NCBI GenBank assembly: GCA_021780075.1
Contig: JAJXZL010000005.1
Coordinates: forward strand, 310,001-374,000
Origin: Acidobacteriota bacterium
GTDB lineage: Bacteria; Acidobacteriota; Terriglobia; Terriglobales; Acidobacteriaceae
Direction of reading: 5' to 3'
DNA length: 64,000 bases
Made by a program: the position numbers and the translations under genes. The notes beneath the pieces are model-generated. The model ran no database searches. It was not told the DNA's origin and was given only the letters and a program-made list of their open reading frames with translations. Shown here piece by piece: positions 7,632 to 15,237 of the stretch. Every line of letters begins with the position of its first letter. Within the stretch, counting starts at the first letter, position 1.

Positions 7632-8876
7632 ATGCTGGAGAAGTTTCTCGAACGCCTTGGGGCAGACCAGCGGGGACAACGCAATCCGCTGCATGTTCAG
7701 TTCCTACCCTTCGCAGATTCATTGATGGAAAGCGGCTATGCAGCTACGACGATACAGTCGAAGTTGGTGTTGATCGTCGATTTCGGGCAGTGGTTGAGAC
7801 GAAGGGGGCTCGTGGTCGAGGATCTCGATGAGAGACGAATCGAAACGTTCATTACAGGCCGGTGGCGTGCCGGCCTGCTCCGTAGAGGTGATCGCACCAC
7901 AGTCAGGCAGTTATTGGATCATCTTCGTGAGCGCAACGTTGTCCAACATGTGACACCGACGCGTGATGTATCGCCTTTGGCCGCCATTCTCGATCGGTAC
8001 GAAAAACACTTACGGTCCGAACGTGGATTAACTACTGCAACCATCATCAACTATCTGCCATTTGCACGGAAGTTTCTCAGCGACCGTTTCGGAGAAGGCC
8101 CTTTCCTTTTGAGGGCAGTGCGGCCGCCCGATATTTCCGGCTTCATCGTGCGGCATGCCGGGACCATGAGCTGCCGAAGAGCCCAGCTGATGACGACCGC
8201 TTTCCGCTCCTTTTTCCGCTTTCTCTTTCAGCGTGGGGAACTGCAAGTGGATCTGGCTCCTTCTATCCCCACGGTTGCTGATTGGCGTCTGTCCACCCTT
8301 CCCAGATACATCACTGCCGAAGAAGTTGCCCGCGTGCTTGGCAGCTGCGATCGGCGCACGGCAACGGGCCGTCGCGACTACGCGATTCTTCTTCTCCTCG
8401 CCCGTCTTGGCCTTCGCGCCGGAGAGGTTGTTGCCTTGCAACTCGACGACGTTGATTGGCGTTCCGGGGAGATTCTTGTTCGCGGCAAGGGCTTGTTGTA
8501 TGACCGGATGCCTTTGCCCGTGGATGTCGGCCAAGCGCTTGCAGTCTATCTGCGTCATGATCGGCCTTCCTCGAAAACGCGTCGCGTATTTGTTTGCAGA
8601 GAAGCACCGCGACGGGGTTTTTCTGGACCCTCGACAGTCTCCACGATCGTGCGACGCGCGCTCGACCGGGCAGGCTTGCACCCGGGATTCAAGGGCGCCC
8701 ACGTGCTCAGACACAGCCTCGCCACCTCGATGATTCGCTCAGGCGCAAGCATGGGTGAGATCGGAGAGATTCTTCGCCATCGGAGCCCCAACACGACGGA
8801 AATATACGCCAAGCTCGACTTCGAAGGGTTGCGTTCGCTGGCCCAGCCGTGGCCCAACCTCGGAGGTGCGCGATGA
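7632..8876 (+). CDS. ritA: RIT tyrosine recombinase A (intact)
   Basis: 414 residues; a TTG at 7608 would add eight. The N-terminal third is a SAM-like core-binding domain and the C-terminal half a tyrosine recombinase catalytic domain: first Arg in LARLGLRAGEVVAL, Lys hairpin in VRGKGLLYDRMPLP, HVLRHSLATSM for the HxxR box, LRHRSPNTTEIYAKLD with His and the nucleophilic Tyr. All catalytic residues are present. Its stop overlaps the next start (ATGA). RIT recombinases act as a set; which step each performs is not established. Confidence 0.85.
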   Translation: MLEKFLERLGADQRGQRNPLHVQFLPFADSLMESGYAATTIQSKLVLIVDFGQWLRRRGLVVEDLDERRIETFITGRWRAGLLRRGDRTTVRQLLDHLRERNVVQHVTPTRDVSPLAAILDRYEKHLRSERGLTTATIINYLPFARKFLSDRFGEGPFLLRAVRPPDISGFIVRHAGTMSCRRAQLMTTAFRSFFRFLFQRGELQVDLAPSIPTVADWRLSTLPRYITAEEVARVLGSCDRRTATGRRDYAILLLLARLGLRAGEVVALQLDDVDWRSGEILVRGKGLLYDRMPLPVDVGQALAVYLRHDRPSSKTRRVFVCREAPRRGFSGPSTVSTIVRRALDRAGLHPGFKGAHVLRHSLATSMIRSGASMGEIGEILRHRSPNTTEIYAKLDFEGLRSLAQPWPNLGGAR

Positions 8877-9811
8877 GCAGACTCGACACTGCATTGAGCG
8901 AGTATTTGGCGATTCGGCGGATCCTGGGCTTTGAACTTCGCGAAGTGGCGGGCTGCTTACGGAATTTCGTAACTTTTCTCCGAGCCGAAAACACTTCCCA
9001 TATCTCCACGGAATTGGCGCTTCGATGGGCGACTCGGCCGGCTCACGCTCAGCCTTCCACCTGGGCTTGGCGGCTGGGCATGGTGCGACGCTTCGCCGCG
9101 TGGTACAAGACCGTGGATCCTCGCACAGAGATCCCACCCGCCGGTCTTCTTCCGCACCGGTACCAACGAAAAAGGCCCCACATCTATACCGAGCAAGAGA
9201 TCAGGAAAATCCTCAGCCAGGCGGCACGGCTGAACTCCCCAAAAGGACTCCGCGCCCGCACCTACACCACTCTTTTCGGCCTTCTGGCTGTTAGTGGCAT
9301 GCGTGTCAACGAGGCCGTGAACCTGGACCGGCGGGATGTGGACCTCTCGCACGGCATTCTCACCATCCGGCGGACGAAGTTCGGCAAGTCGCGGCATGTT
9401 CCCATCCATCTATCGACCGTAGCAGAGCTCGAACAGTATGCACGAAGGAGAGACCGCATCCTGCCGATGCCAACCGCCGCTTTCTTTGTTTCCGAACGCG
9501 GCGTTCGCATTACCGACTGTATGGCGCGTTATACCTTCGCGAAGCTGTCGCAGCAGCTCGGTCTCCGCTCGCTGGCGAAAGGCCATGGCCGTGGTCCGCG
9601 GATCCATGATATGCGCCACCGATTTGCCGCATGCACCTTGATCCAGTGGTATCGCGCCGGACTCGATGTTGAGCGAGAACTGCCCAAGCTGGCCACCTAT
9701 CTCGGCCATGTGCACATCAACGAAACCTACTGGTATCTGGAAGCAGTGCCGGAGTTGCTGCAGCTGGCCACGGATCGTATCACCGGTGACGGAAAGGTGG
9801 TACGCTCGTGA
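8873..9811 (+). CDS. ritB: RIT tyrosine recombinase B (intact)
   Basis: 312 residues from the ATG at 8873, which overlaps the ritA stop and has GGAGG upstream. The catalytic pattern is complete: SGMRVNEAVNL (Arg I), RRTKFGKSRHVPIH (Lys), IHDMRHRFAA (HxxR) and LGHVHINETYWYLEAV (His and Tyr). The IHDMRH box and the YWYLEA ending distinguish the B member from A and C. It is coupled to ritC through GTGA. Confidence 0.85.
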   Translation: MSRLDTALSEYLAIRRILGFELREVAGCLRNFVTFLRAENTSHISTELALRWATRPAHAQPSTWAWRLGMVRRFAAWYKTVDPRTEIPPAGLLPHRYQRKRPHIYTEQEIRKILSQAARLNSPKGLRARTYTTLFGLLAVSGMRVNEAVNLDRRDVDLSHGILTIRRTKFGKSRHVPIHLSTVAELEQYARRRDRILPMPTAAFFVSERGVRITDCMARYTFAKLSQQLGLRSLAKGHGRGPRIHDMRHRFAACTLIQWYRAGLDVERELPKLATYLGHVHINETYWYLEAVPELLQLATDRITGDGKVVRS

Positions 9812-10803
9812 TCTCAGCCGGATTTCCTTTTCTTTTGCAATCCTTCTTTACAGACAGGCTTTTTCGGCAACGGCGAGCCAGTCCCCACACTATCTCGTCT
9901 TACCGTGATTCCTTCCGTCTCCTTCTGCGGTTTGCTAACCAACGGCTGGGCAAGGCTCCATCCACTCTCACCCTCGATGATTTGACGGTTCCCTTTATGG
10001 GAGATTTTCTCGACAGCCTGGAAACTGGCCGCAAGAACAGTGCTCGGACTCGCAATATCCGCTTGGCCGCAATCCACTCCTTTTTTCGCTACGTCGCTTT
10101 GGAAGAACCCACCCAAGCCTTGCTCTGCCAGCGCATCCTGGCGATACCCGCCAAACGCCACCAACGTCGGCCCATCGAATTTCTCCATCGCGAAGAGATC
10201 GATGCTCTGCTGGCCGCTACAGATACCTCCACTTGGATGGGGCGCCGGGATCGGGCCATGCTTTTGCTCGCAGTGCAGACCGGACTCCGTGTCTCCGAGT
10301 TGATCGGTTTGCGTTGTGAGGATATCGTCTTAGGAGCCGGCGCCCACGTGCACTGCCTAGGGAAGGGGAGAAAAGAACGCTGTACACCTCTGCGCGCGGA
10401 GACAGCAAAAATGCTGGACGCCTGGCTGCGCCAGCGACACGGCCATCCTGAGGATCCGTTGTTTCTCAGCATCCGAGGCGGGAAGCTCAGTCGCGATGCA
10501 ATCGAGCGCCTTCTCAGAAAATATGCGGCAGCCGCAGCACGAGCCTGCGCATCGCTCAAAAGAAAGAAAGTCAGCCCCCATGTCCTGCGACACACAGCTG
10601 CCATGGACCTTCTCCAACATGGCGTCGACCGCTCGGTGATTGCCCTCTGGTTGGGGCACGAATCGGTCGAGACCACGCAAATGTATCTGCACGCCGACAT
10701 GCGATTGAAAGAACAAGCCCTGTCACGCACAAAACCACTCGATGCCCGGCCCGGACGATACCGCCCAAATGACAACCTCTTGGCCTTTCTGGAGAACCTC
10801 TGA
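9808..10803 (+). CDS. ritC: RIT tyrosine recombinase C (intact)
   Basis: 331 residues from a GTG that overlaps the ritB stop. N-terminal core-binding domain (residues about 10-115) and C-terminal catalytic domain with TGLRVSELIGL, LGKGRKERCTPL, HVLRHTAAMDLL and LGHESVETTQMYLHAD; all active-site residues are in place. It closes the intact trio, about 50 bases before the right inverted repeat. The close relative in the outer element survives only as a fragment. Confidence 0.85.
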   Translation: MISAGFPFLLQSFFTDRLFRQRRASPHTISSYRDSFRLLLRFANQRLGKAPSTLTLDDLTVPFMGDFLDSLETGRKNSARTRNIRLAAIHSFFRYVALEEPTQALLCQRILAIPAKRHQRRPIEFLHREEIDALLAATDTSTWMGRRDRAMLLLAVQTGLRVSELIGLRCEDIVLGAGAHVHCLGKGRKERCTPLRAETAKMLDAWLRQRHGHPEDPLFLSIRGGKLSRDAIERLLRKYAAAAARACASLKRKKVSPHVLRHTAAMDLLQHGVDRSVIALWLGHESVETTQMYLHADMRLKEQALSRTKPLDARPGRYRPNDNLLAFLENL

Positions 10804-10858
10804 TTATGCCGATTCCAAATGCGTCTCGGGCGCCGCCAGCAACCGCTTGGAGTACCAA

Positions 10859-10890
10859 GTCGGCATGATCAGGAAATCGGCATGCTGTCG
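10859..10890. repeat. Right terminal inverted repeat of the inner RIT element
   Basis: 32 bases, perfectly inverted relative to 7472-7503. It abuts the broken RitB-like gene directly after its HDLR box. Confidence 0.8.
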
Positions 10891-11604
10891 AAGATCGTGG
10901 ATCCGGCAGGGTCGAGTTCCGGTCTCCGTTATGCCGGCGAGCAGAGCTACACGACGGAACGTGTAGTCCGCCATACTGCGGGAAATTCGTCTACCGTGGG
11001 CTGAGAGAAAGAGGTGGTTGTCGGTCGTTGCCACCGTCCGCCGCAAGAGCAAATAGGAATTCAATGCCTTGAGCGTAGTTTCATGCAGCGGAATTGCACG
11101 AGCCTTCCCGCATTTTCCGTAGCGAATCTGGAGAAGTCCGTCCTCGCAGACGTCGTTCAGTTTGAGGCTTAGGGCCTCGGATATGCGCATGCCAGTTGCC
11201 GCAACGAGACCAAACAAAGTGGCATACGTCTGACGTCGCAGAGGATATGTCCTGGCTAAACGTCCAGCCGCGGACATGAGCCGTGTGATTTCCTCTTGTG
11301 AGTAGATGTACGGCATCAGCCGCGTCTGTGGACAAGGGAATATCTGGTGCGGGGGGACTTCATGACGTGGGTCCTCGGCGTGCAAGAACCTGGCAAACAT
11401 TACCACAGCTTGTAACCGCACGTAGCGGGTTCCAGTTGTCGACGCCGCGGTTGCCCAGGCGAGGGCGGTACCCCTCCGAATGCGAGTTTCTCCGCGCTCT
11501 TCGGCGAATTGAGCGAATCCGAGGAGAAGCTGATTGAGTTGGATGAGTTTGTAACCGAAGTGGCGCCGAAGCGTTATGTAGCGATCGACAGATTGGCTTA
11601 GCAC
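10891..11604 (-). pseudogene. RitB-like tyrosine recombinase, truncated by the inner RIT
   Basis: Starts at a GTG (11604) with GGAGG seven bases upstream, overlapping the RitA-like stop. The N-terminal domain and first part of the catalytic domain are normal (ATGMRISEALSL, IRYGKCGKARAIPLH). The sequence stops at CRIHDLR, exactly at the inner element's terminal repeat, so the second catalytic His and the nucleophilic Tyr are lost. The open frame runs on to 10804 through inner-element DNA and ends with unrelated residues. Confidence 0.82.
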
Positions 11605-12833
11605 TGAGCCACCTCCGGCCACGGCTGGGCGATTGCAGATAGGCTCCGAAGGTCAACTTTGGCGTAGTGAACGGTGGTTCGAGGTGAGCGATGTCGAAGT
11701 ACCGCCCCTATGCTGGGCAAAGAAACACCCTGCCGCAGCATTGATGTTGCAGCCGAGTGACGCAAAAGATAGGCACCTCGAACCGGGGAATCTACCCCAG
11801 CGCGTTCCAACGCTCTTCGGACGAGCCCCGTTACGGCTTGAACACTCAATCTGCGGAATGGCGCAGCGCAGGTCAGGAACAGTTCGGGAACATTTGATTG
11901 GGGCCTACCCTTCCCGATATACCGCAAAACACACGCGCCGATGTCTTGAGGCATTGGCAGCAGATCCTGGCGGCGTCCTTTGCCAGAGACGGATATTTGC
12001 CCACCGCTCCAATCGATATCACTCAAGCGCAGTCGTACGATGTCGCCGGCGCGCAGTCCAAGACGGGCAAGCAGAAGCAGTATCGATTTATCGCGTAGCC
12101 CTATGCTGGTTCGCGGACAGGCTGCAATGACTTTGCGAATGTCCTCCTTTGGGAGGTATCTCGGAACGGAGGCCTGTCTCCAACCGGCGTAAGGCGGGAT
12201 CGCATGTTCCAGGCCGGATGGTGATTGCCCAGTTGCTCCGAGAAACCGCATGAAACTTCGAACGGCGGTTCCGGTAAGTTGGGCGTAAGAGGAACCGTGG
12301 CGCGCTCCTCGACGAGACACGAACTTGCGCAGGTTCTCGGCGCTGTATTCCGAAGGAACTTCGCCGAGTGAGTCTAGAAACTCCTCCAGAACCGGTTTGT
12401 ACACATCGAGTGTCGTTGTCGTGACCCCACGATGTTCCAGCATCCATGCCCGGAACTCGCGAAGGATAGGAAAGCGATCACTTCCAGCCTCAAGTTGGTT
12501 TTCTGATAACGCGCCACGTTCAATTAGAAAGTTCAAGAACAGGCGCACGGCTCTCAATGTGTCTTGGTTTGGTCCGCGGCTGTACAGGACGTGCGGTGTG
12601 GATTGGACGTACCTCGAACAGTCCCGGTATCCAGATACAAAGTCGCTGCTAGAGCGACCAGTCACTGCTAGCCAATCGGTCCAGGCTGCAAGGGATTGAA
12701 GCAACCTAAACACGGTCCTAGTTTTGTAGTCGCGGGCATGAAGCCACTCTGCAAAATTATCTACATGATTCGCAGCGAGACCGGACCGGAGCCTTCGACG
12801 GGTAGTTGCGGCGTGTACGTGTTTCTCAAGCAT
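11598..12833 (-). CDS. ritA: RIT tyrosine recombinase A of the outer element
   Basis: 411 residues with AAGGAGG four bases before the ATG. The catalytic residues are intact: LARLGLRAGDIVRL, SVSGKGRRQDLLPMP, YLLRHSAATSML and LRHRSPRTTVHYAKVD. It resembles the inner RitA but is clearly diverged, so the two trios are not recent copies of each other. Its partner genes B and C are broken, so the outer element probably cannot move by itself unless the inner trio acts on its ends. Confidence 0.82.
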   Translation of the reverse strand: MLEKHVHAATTRRRLRSGLAANHVDNFAEWLHARDYKTRTVFRLLQSLAAWTDWLAVTGRSSSDFVSGYRDCSRYVQSTPHVLYSRGPNQDTLRAVRLFLNFLIERGALSENQLEAGSDRFPILREFRAWMLEHRGVTTTTLDVYKPVLEEFLDSLGEVPSEYSAENLRKFVSRRGARHGSSYAQLTGTAVRSFMRFLGATGQSPSGLEHAIPPYAGWRQASVPRYLPKEDIRKVIAACPRTSIGLRDKSILLLLARLGLRAGDIVRLRLSDIDWSGGQISVSGKGRRQDLLPMPQDIGACVLRYIGKGRPQSNVPELFLTCAAPFRRLSVQAVTGLVRRALERAGVDSPVRGAYLLRHSAATSMLRQGVSLPSIGAVLRHRSPRTTVHYAKVDLRSLSAIAQPWPEVAQC

Positions 12834-12913
12834 GATGCCTCCTTGTTTTCAAGGAGACATCTCCTGGCGAATTGAAGTCTACGACCAACCGGGTTTGCGA
12901 GACTTCCGGACGC

Positions 12914-13132
12914 TCAACTACAGCAACTCCCCTGCAGTTGCACTGGAGGACATTTTACCGAGCCGTAAGAGCAGAAGACGCAGCAATCGCCGGCTTTGGG
13001 GCGCAAGACCGCGTGGCAATGGACACATTCATGGAAAAAGCGGCATGAATCAGTAGGCATCTCCTCGAGCGTGGCATGACCACACTGAGGACAGGTCAGT
13101 GTGGATTCAAGAATGGCTGCCATTGCTGTCAT
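12914..13132 (-). CDS. GDCCVxC-domain protein of the mercury cassette
   Basis: 72 residues rich in Cys/His: CPQCGH near the start, CVHCH in the middle, then GDCCVFCSYGSVKCPPVQ at the end. The GDCCVxC motif names a family of small (seleno)proteins often encoded beside mer genes; its activity is not known to me. The start overlaps the merP stop (ATGA), so it is the third gene of merT-merP-x. Here the motif uses Cys codons, not an in-frame TGA. Confidence 0.78.
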   Translation of the reverse strand: MTAMAAILESTLTCPQCGHATLEEMPTDSCRFFHECVHCHAVLRPKAGDCCVFCSYGSVKCPPVQLQGSCCS

Positions 13133-13419
13133 GGCTTCTGCGCTCCGCTATGCACGGTCGAAGGGAAACCGGCATTCGTAGTGGCCTTCGTCAGCGCCGA
13201 TGGAGTTGTTTTCTCTCCGTCGTACTTCACCGTCGCAGTCTTGTGTTCGTAGTCTACCGTTGCATCAATGACACCAGGCACCTTCTCTAACGCTTTGCGA
13301 ATCGTGACCGAGCACATGGAACAGGTCATATTCTGAACGTCGAGAACAGCCGTTTGCGGAGACGCAGCAAATGCCGATACCGGCAAACCGATGAGGAGCG
13401 CAGCGAGCAGTTTACGCAT
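13129..13419 (-). CDS. merP: Periplasmic mercuric-ion binding protein MerP
   Basis: 96 residues. A signal peptide (MRKLLAALLIGLPVSAFA) is followed by a heavy-metal-associated domain with the NMTCSMCSVTIRKAL motif, which corresponds to the GMTCxxC Hg2+ site, then VDYEHKTATVKYD. The length matches typical MerP. It is expected to bind Hg2+ in the periplasm and pass it to MerT. It lies 12 bases after merT. Confidence 0.9.
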   Translation of the reverse strand: MRKLLAALLIGLPVSAFAASPQTAVLDVQNMTCSMCSVTIRKALEKVPGVIDATVDYEHKTATVKYDGEKTTPSALTKATTNAGFPSTVHSGAQKP

Positions 13420-13431
13420 CTCAAATTCCTT

Positions 13432-13785
13432 TCAGCGATAGAAGTAAGGCAAAATCCAAGGACTGACGATAAGCAGAAGGACAATCGGAAGCAGCACCCA
13501 AAACAAGATTCGCTGCACCTTCCGGGTACGATCGGCAATGCAGTCGTCGCCAACGGCACAGCTCTGAGGCACAAAATAGAGTTTCCAAAAGGTCCATCCA
13601 AGAAACAGAGCCGTCAGAACAATGAAAACAGGCCGATACGGTTCGAGTGCGGTCAAATGGGCTATCCAAGCTCCGCCGACACCCAGGCTCAGGAGCAAGA
13701 GTGGCCCGACGCAACAAGCCGAAGCGCCGATACCCGCGAGCACGCCACCGATAAGGGTTGTTTTCGTATTCAGTACAGAGCGCAT
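13432..13785 (-). CDS. merT: Mercuric transport protein MerT
   Basis: 117 residues with three hydrophobic segments. The first carries the paired cysteines (ASACCVGPLLLLSLG) that take Hg2+ from MerP, and a cytoplasmic loop carries a second pair (SCAVGDDC). Both are characteristic of MerT. It is the first gene after the mer operator. No mercuric reductase gene follows, although imported Hg2+ normally needs one. Confidence 0.9.
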   Translation of the reverse strand: MRSVLNTKTTLIGGVLAGIGASACCVGPLLLLSLGVGGAWIAHLTALEPYRPVFIVLTALFLGWTFWKLYFVPQSCAVGDDCIADRTRKVQRILFWVLLPIVLLLIVSPWILPYFYR

Positions 13786-13809
13786 ACTTGACGAATCTTC
13801 CTTATTTCA

Positions 13810-13840
13810 CTCTAAACTCCGTACTATGGTACGGAGTCAA
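13810..13840 (-). promoter_or_regulatory. MerR-type merT promoter and operator
   Basis: On the minus strand a TTGACT -35 (13835-13840) is followed by exactly 19 bases and a TTAGAG -10 (13810-13815). The spacer holds a dyad, ACTCCGTAC-TATG-GTACGGAGT (13816-13837, shown on the plus strand). The 19-base spacing and this dyad are the hallmark of promoters that MerR untwists when Hg2+ binds. The same site overlaps the region upstream of the divergent merR, which MerR would repress. Confidence 0.9.
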
Positions 13841-13852
13841 GGGAGGCGGTTC

Positions 13853-14251
13853 GTGAGCCAGAATCTGACCATCGGCACACTGGCAAAACAAGGTGGCGTG
13901 AATGTCGAAACTATCCGCTATTACCAGCGACGGGGCCTGTTGCTCAAGCCGGTCAGACCGCAGGGAGGCTTTCGTCACTACTCGTCGGACACAGTTAAGA
14001 GAGTCCGCTTTATTAAGCGTGCCCAGGCTCTCGGATTCACATTGGAAGAGATCACAGGACTGCTCACACTCGATGAAAGAAAAGCCTGCAAGGAAACACG
14101 AGGGATCGCGGCCCACAAGCTGGAATTGATAGAAGAGAAGATTGCGGACCTCTCGAAGATGAAGAAGGCACTTTCCCGCCTCGTGCGCGCCTGCGAGATG
14201 TCATCCTCTGGTGCGCGTTGCCCGATCATTCATCTGCTCGCCGATGACTGA
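13853..14251 (+). CDS. merR: Mercury-responsive regulator MerR
   Basis: 132 residues from the GTG at 13853, with GGGAGG six bases upstream; longer in-frame starts would run through the operator. Winged-helix domain: LTIGTLAKQGGVNVETIRYYQRRGLL. A dimer helix and three Hg-ligand cysteines follow at the usual spacing (KACKE, RACEM, ARCPI). This triad marks a true mercury sensor and not another MerR family member. It is transcribed divergently from merT and carried as cargo of the RIT element. Confidence 0.9.
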   Translation: MSQNLTIGTLAKQGGVNVETIRYYQRRGLLLKPVRPQGGFRHYSSDTVKRVRFIKRAQALGFTLEEITGLLTLDERKACKETRGIAAHKLELIEEKIADLSKMKKALSRLVRACEMSSSGARCPIIHLLADD

Positions 14252-14378
14252 GTGTCCGACTGACTCGCAACCGAGACGTGCCCAGCTCGCCTGACCTCCT
14301 GTCTCCGTTGCTAAGCAACCGCCTGCACACGAAATCCCGACAAGGTTTGACTTCGTCTGCGTGGTGTTCCGGTGGCTT

Positions 14379-14476
14379 GCTGCGGGATTATGCGGAGTAC
14401 TTTGTCGTGTTTCTGCCGGTTTCATGCGGTTGAACGACAAGAGCTCCGCATAATTGCGTACTCCACATAATGCGCG
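14379..14476. repeat. Right end of the outer RIT element with target duplication
   Basis: Bases 14444-14470 are a perfect inverted copy of 6860-6886, and an inner TTATGCGGAGTA word near 14389 pairs with the inverted copy at the left end. TGCGCG at 14471-14476 is the second copy of the target duplication. The 126 bases between merR and this end hold no gene that I can see. Confidence 0.75.
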
Positions 14477-14646
14477 ATGTGGCCGAAAGTCATCGAAAGA
14501 CGGTCGTAGAACTTCTTGGTGAATAGCTCGCGCGCGCAGTCGGAATCGAGGAAGTGCAAAAGCGTGTTTCCGAAGTTCGATTTGTCGGCTGCGCTAGAGA
14601 ACTGCGTGGGAACGAACTCTGATGGGAGAAACGGACCTCTCGGCAT
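14471..14646 (-). pseudogene. 5' half of the ICE gene split by the RIT element
   Basis: Begins at an ATG at 14646 (MPRGPFLPSEFVPTQFSSA) with GAGGAGG just upstream; the frame is open further up to 14730. It runs through FYDRLSMTFGHIA and then meets the element end. Joined to 6473-6827 it restores the uninterrupted reading FGHIAHCDIEGFY. The reconstructed 176-residue protein has no domain I recognise apart from its C-terminal clamp-binding-like QFSLF. It would lie directly downstream of the Fis-type gene in the same direction. Confidence 0.7.
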
Positions 14647-14776
14647 GACCTCCTCGCAAAAGAGAAAGGCCAGCCGAAGCCGACCTCTTGCCTGTTTGAA
14701 ACCGGACGCGCCGGCTTCGTTGAAACGCAAACGGCTCTCGATTCGCCGTCGGGTGACGGCCGATTCTGCAACCGGA

Positions 14777-15205
14777 TCAGGCAGCCATTTGGCTTATCTT
14801 CCGGAGTTTGCGGTACAGGGTCGTCTTGCCGATGCCGAGCAGCCGGGCGGCTTCGAGGGGCTTGCGATTCGATCTCTGGTACGCGGCCAAGATCATCGTC
14901 CGCTCCATCTCCGCCATGGTGGGAAACGTGCCTGATTGTGGCCCGTGCGCGAGGACAAGCGGCGCCATGGACTCCGTGCATTGCTGCGTCAGACGCCCCG
15001 ACGCTGCCAAGATCAGTTGCCGTGCCTGTTCAAGGTTCTCCAAGCACTGCGGGTCGTGCCGGACGACAACTCTCTCGACGACGCGTTCAACGATCTTCAC
15101 AATCGGCTGAGGCAAAGATGCGCCGCAGCGCCGGCAATTTGCCCTAACCCTCCACTGGACGAGTTCGCAGCTTCTGCAGCGAACCTTCTCACGTTCCTCG
15201 CTCAT
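14777..15205 (-). CDS. Zinc-ribbon/Fis-type helix-turn-helix regulator
   Basis: 142 residues. The N-terminus carries a small zinc ribbon (CRSCELVQWRVRANCRRCG). A Val/Arg-rich helix follows, and the C-terminal 45 residues are a Fis-family helix-turn-helix (MERTMILAAYQRSNRKPLEA, then ARLLGIGKTTLYRKLRKI), as found at the end of NtrC-type activators. There is no AAA+ or receiver domain, so it is a stand-alone DNA-binding protein. It follows the helicase gene by 32 bases in the same direction and may regulate ICE genes; that role is inference. Confidence 0.75.
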   Translation of the reverse strand: MSEEREKVRCRSCELVQWRVRANCRRCGASLPQPIVKIVERVVERVVVRHDPQCLENLEQARQLILAASGRLTQQCTESMAPLVLAHGPQSGTFPTMAEMERTMILAAYQRSNRKPLEAARLLGIGKTTLYRKLRKISQMAA

Positions 15206-15237
15206 GGTGACACCTCGCAGGTTGATTTCGCGCGGGC

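Larger units (their letters stand above)
7472..10890 (+). mobile_element. Inner, intact RIT element
   Basis: 3.4 kb holding three complete recombinase genes on the plus strand. The outermost 32 bases (7472-7503 and 10859-10890) are perfect inverted copies. Within each end CATGCCGA occurs twice with a 17-base period, and an inverted TCGGCATAATC lies about 80-90 bases inside, the same layout as the outer element's ends but with a different core word. No direct target duplication flanks it, and host DNA has been lost at the insertion point, so it probably inserted with an adjacent deletion. Confidence 0.78.
6834..14470 (-). mobile_element. Compound RIT (recombinase-in-trio) element carrying a mercury cassette
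   Basis: A 7.6-kb unit bounded by roughly 90-bp inverted ends and a 6-bp target duplication. Its native trio of tyrosine recombinase genes reads leftward: RitA-like (11598-12833), RitB-like (truncated, to 10891) and RitC-like (C-terminal remnant, 6962-7471). A second RIT element (7472-10890) sits inside it in the opposite direction. Between RitA and the right end lie merP, merT, merR and a GDCCVxC gene as cargo. RIT elements are known as three adjacent overlapping tyrosine recombinase genes with inverted ends; the cargo and nesting here are read from the sequence. Confidence 0.8.

Noticed and set aside
10804-10890. C-terminal end of the outer RitB-like protein
   Set aside because: These codons lie in the inner element's terminal repeat and do not resemble the catalytic Tyr region.
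12914-13132. A merA or merB gene in the mercury cassette
   Set aside because: The only gene after merP is the 72-residue GDCCVxC protein; no flavin- or lyase-type motifs are present.
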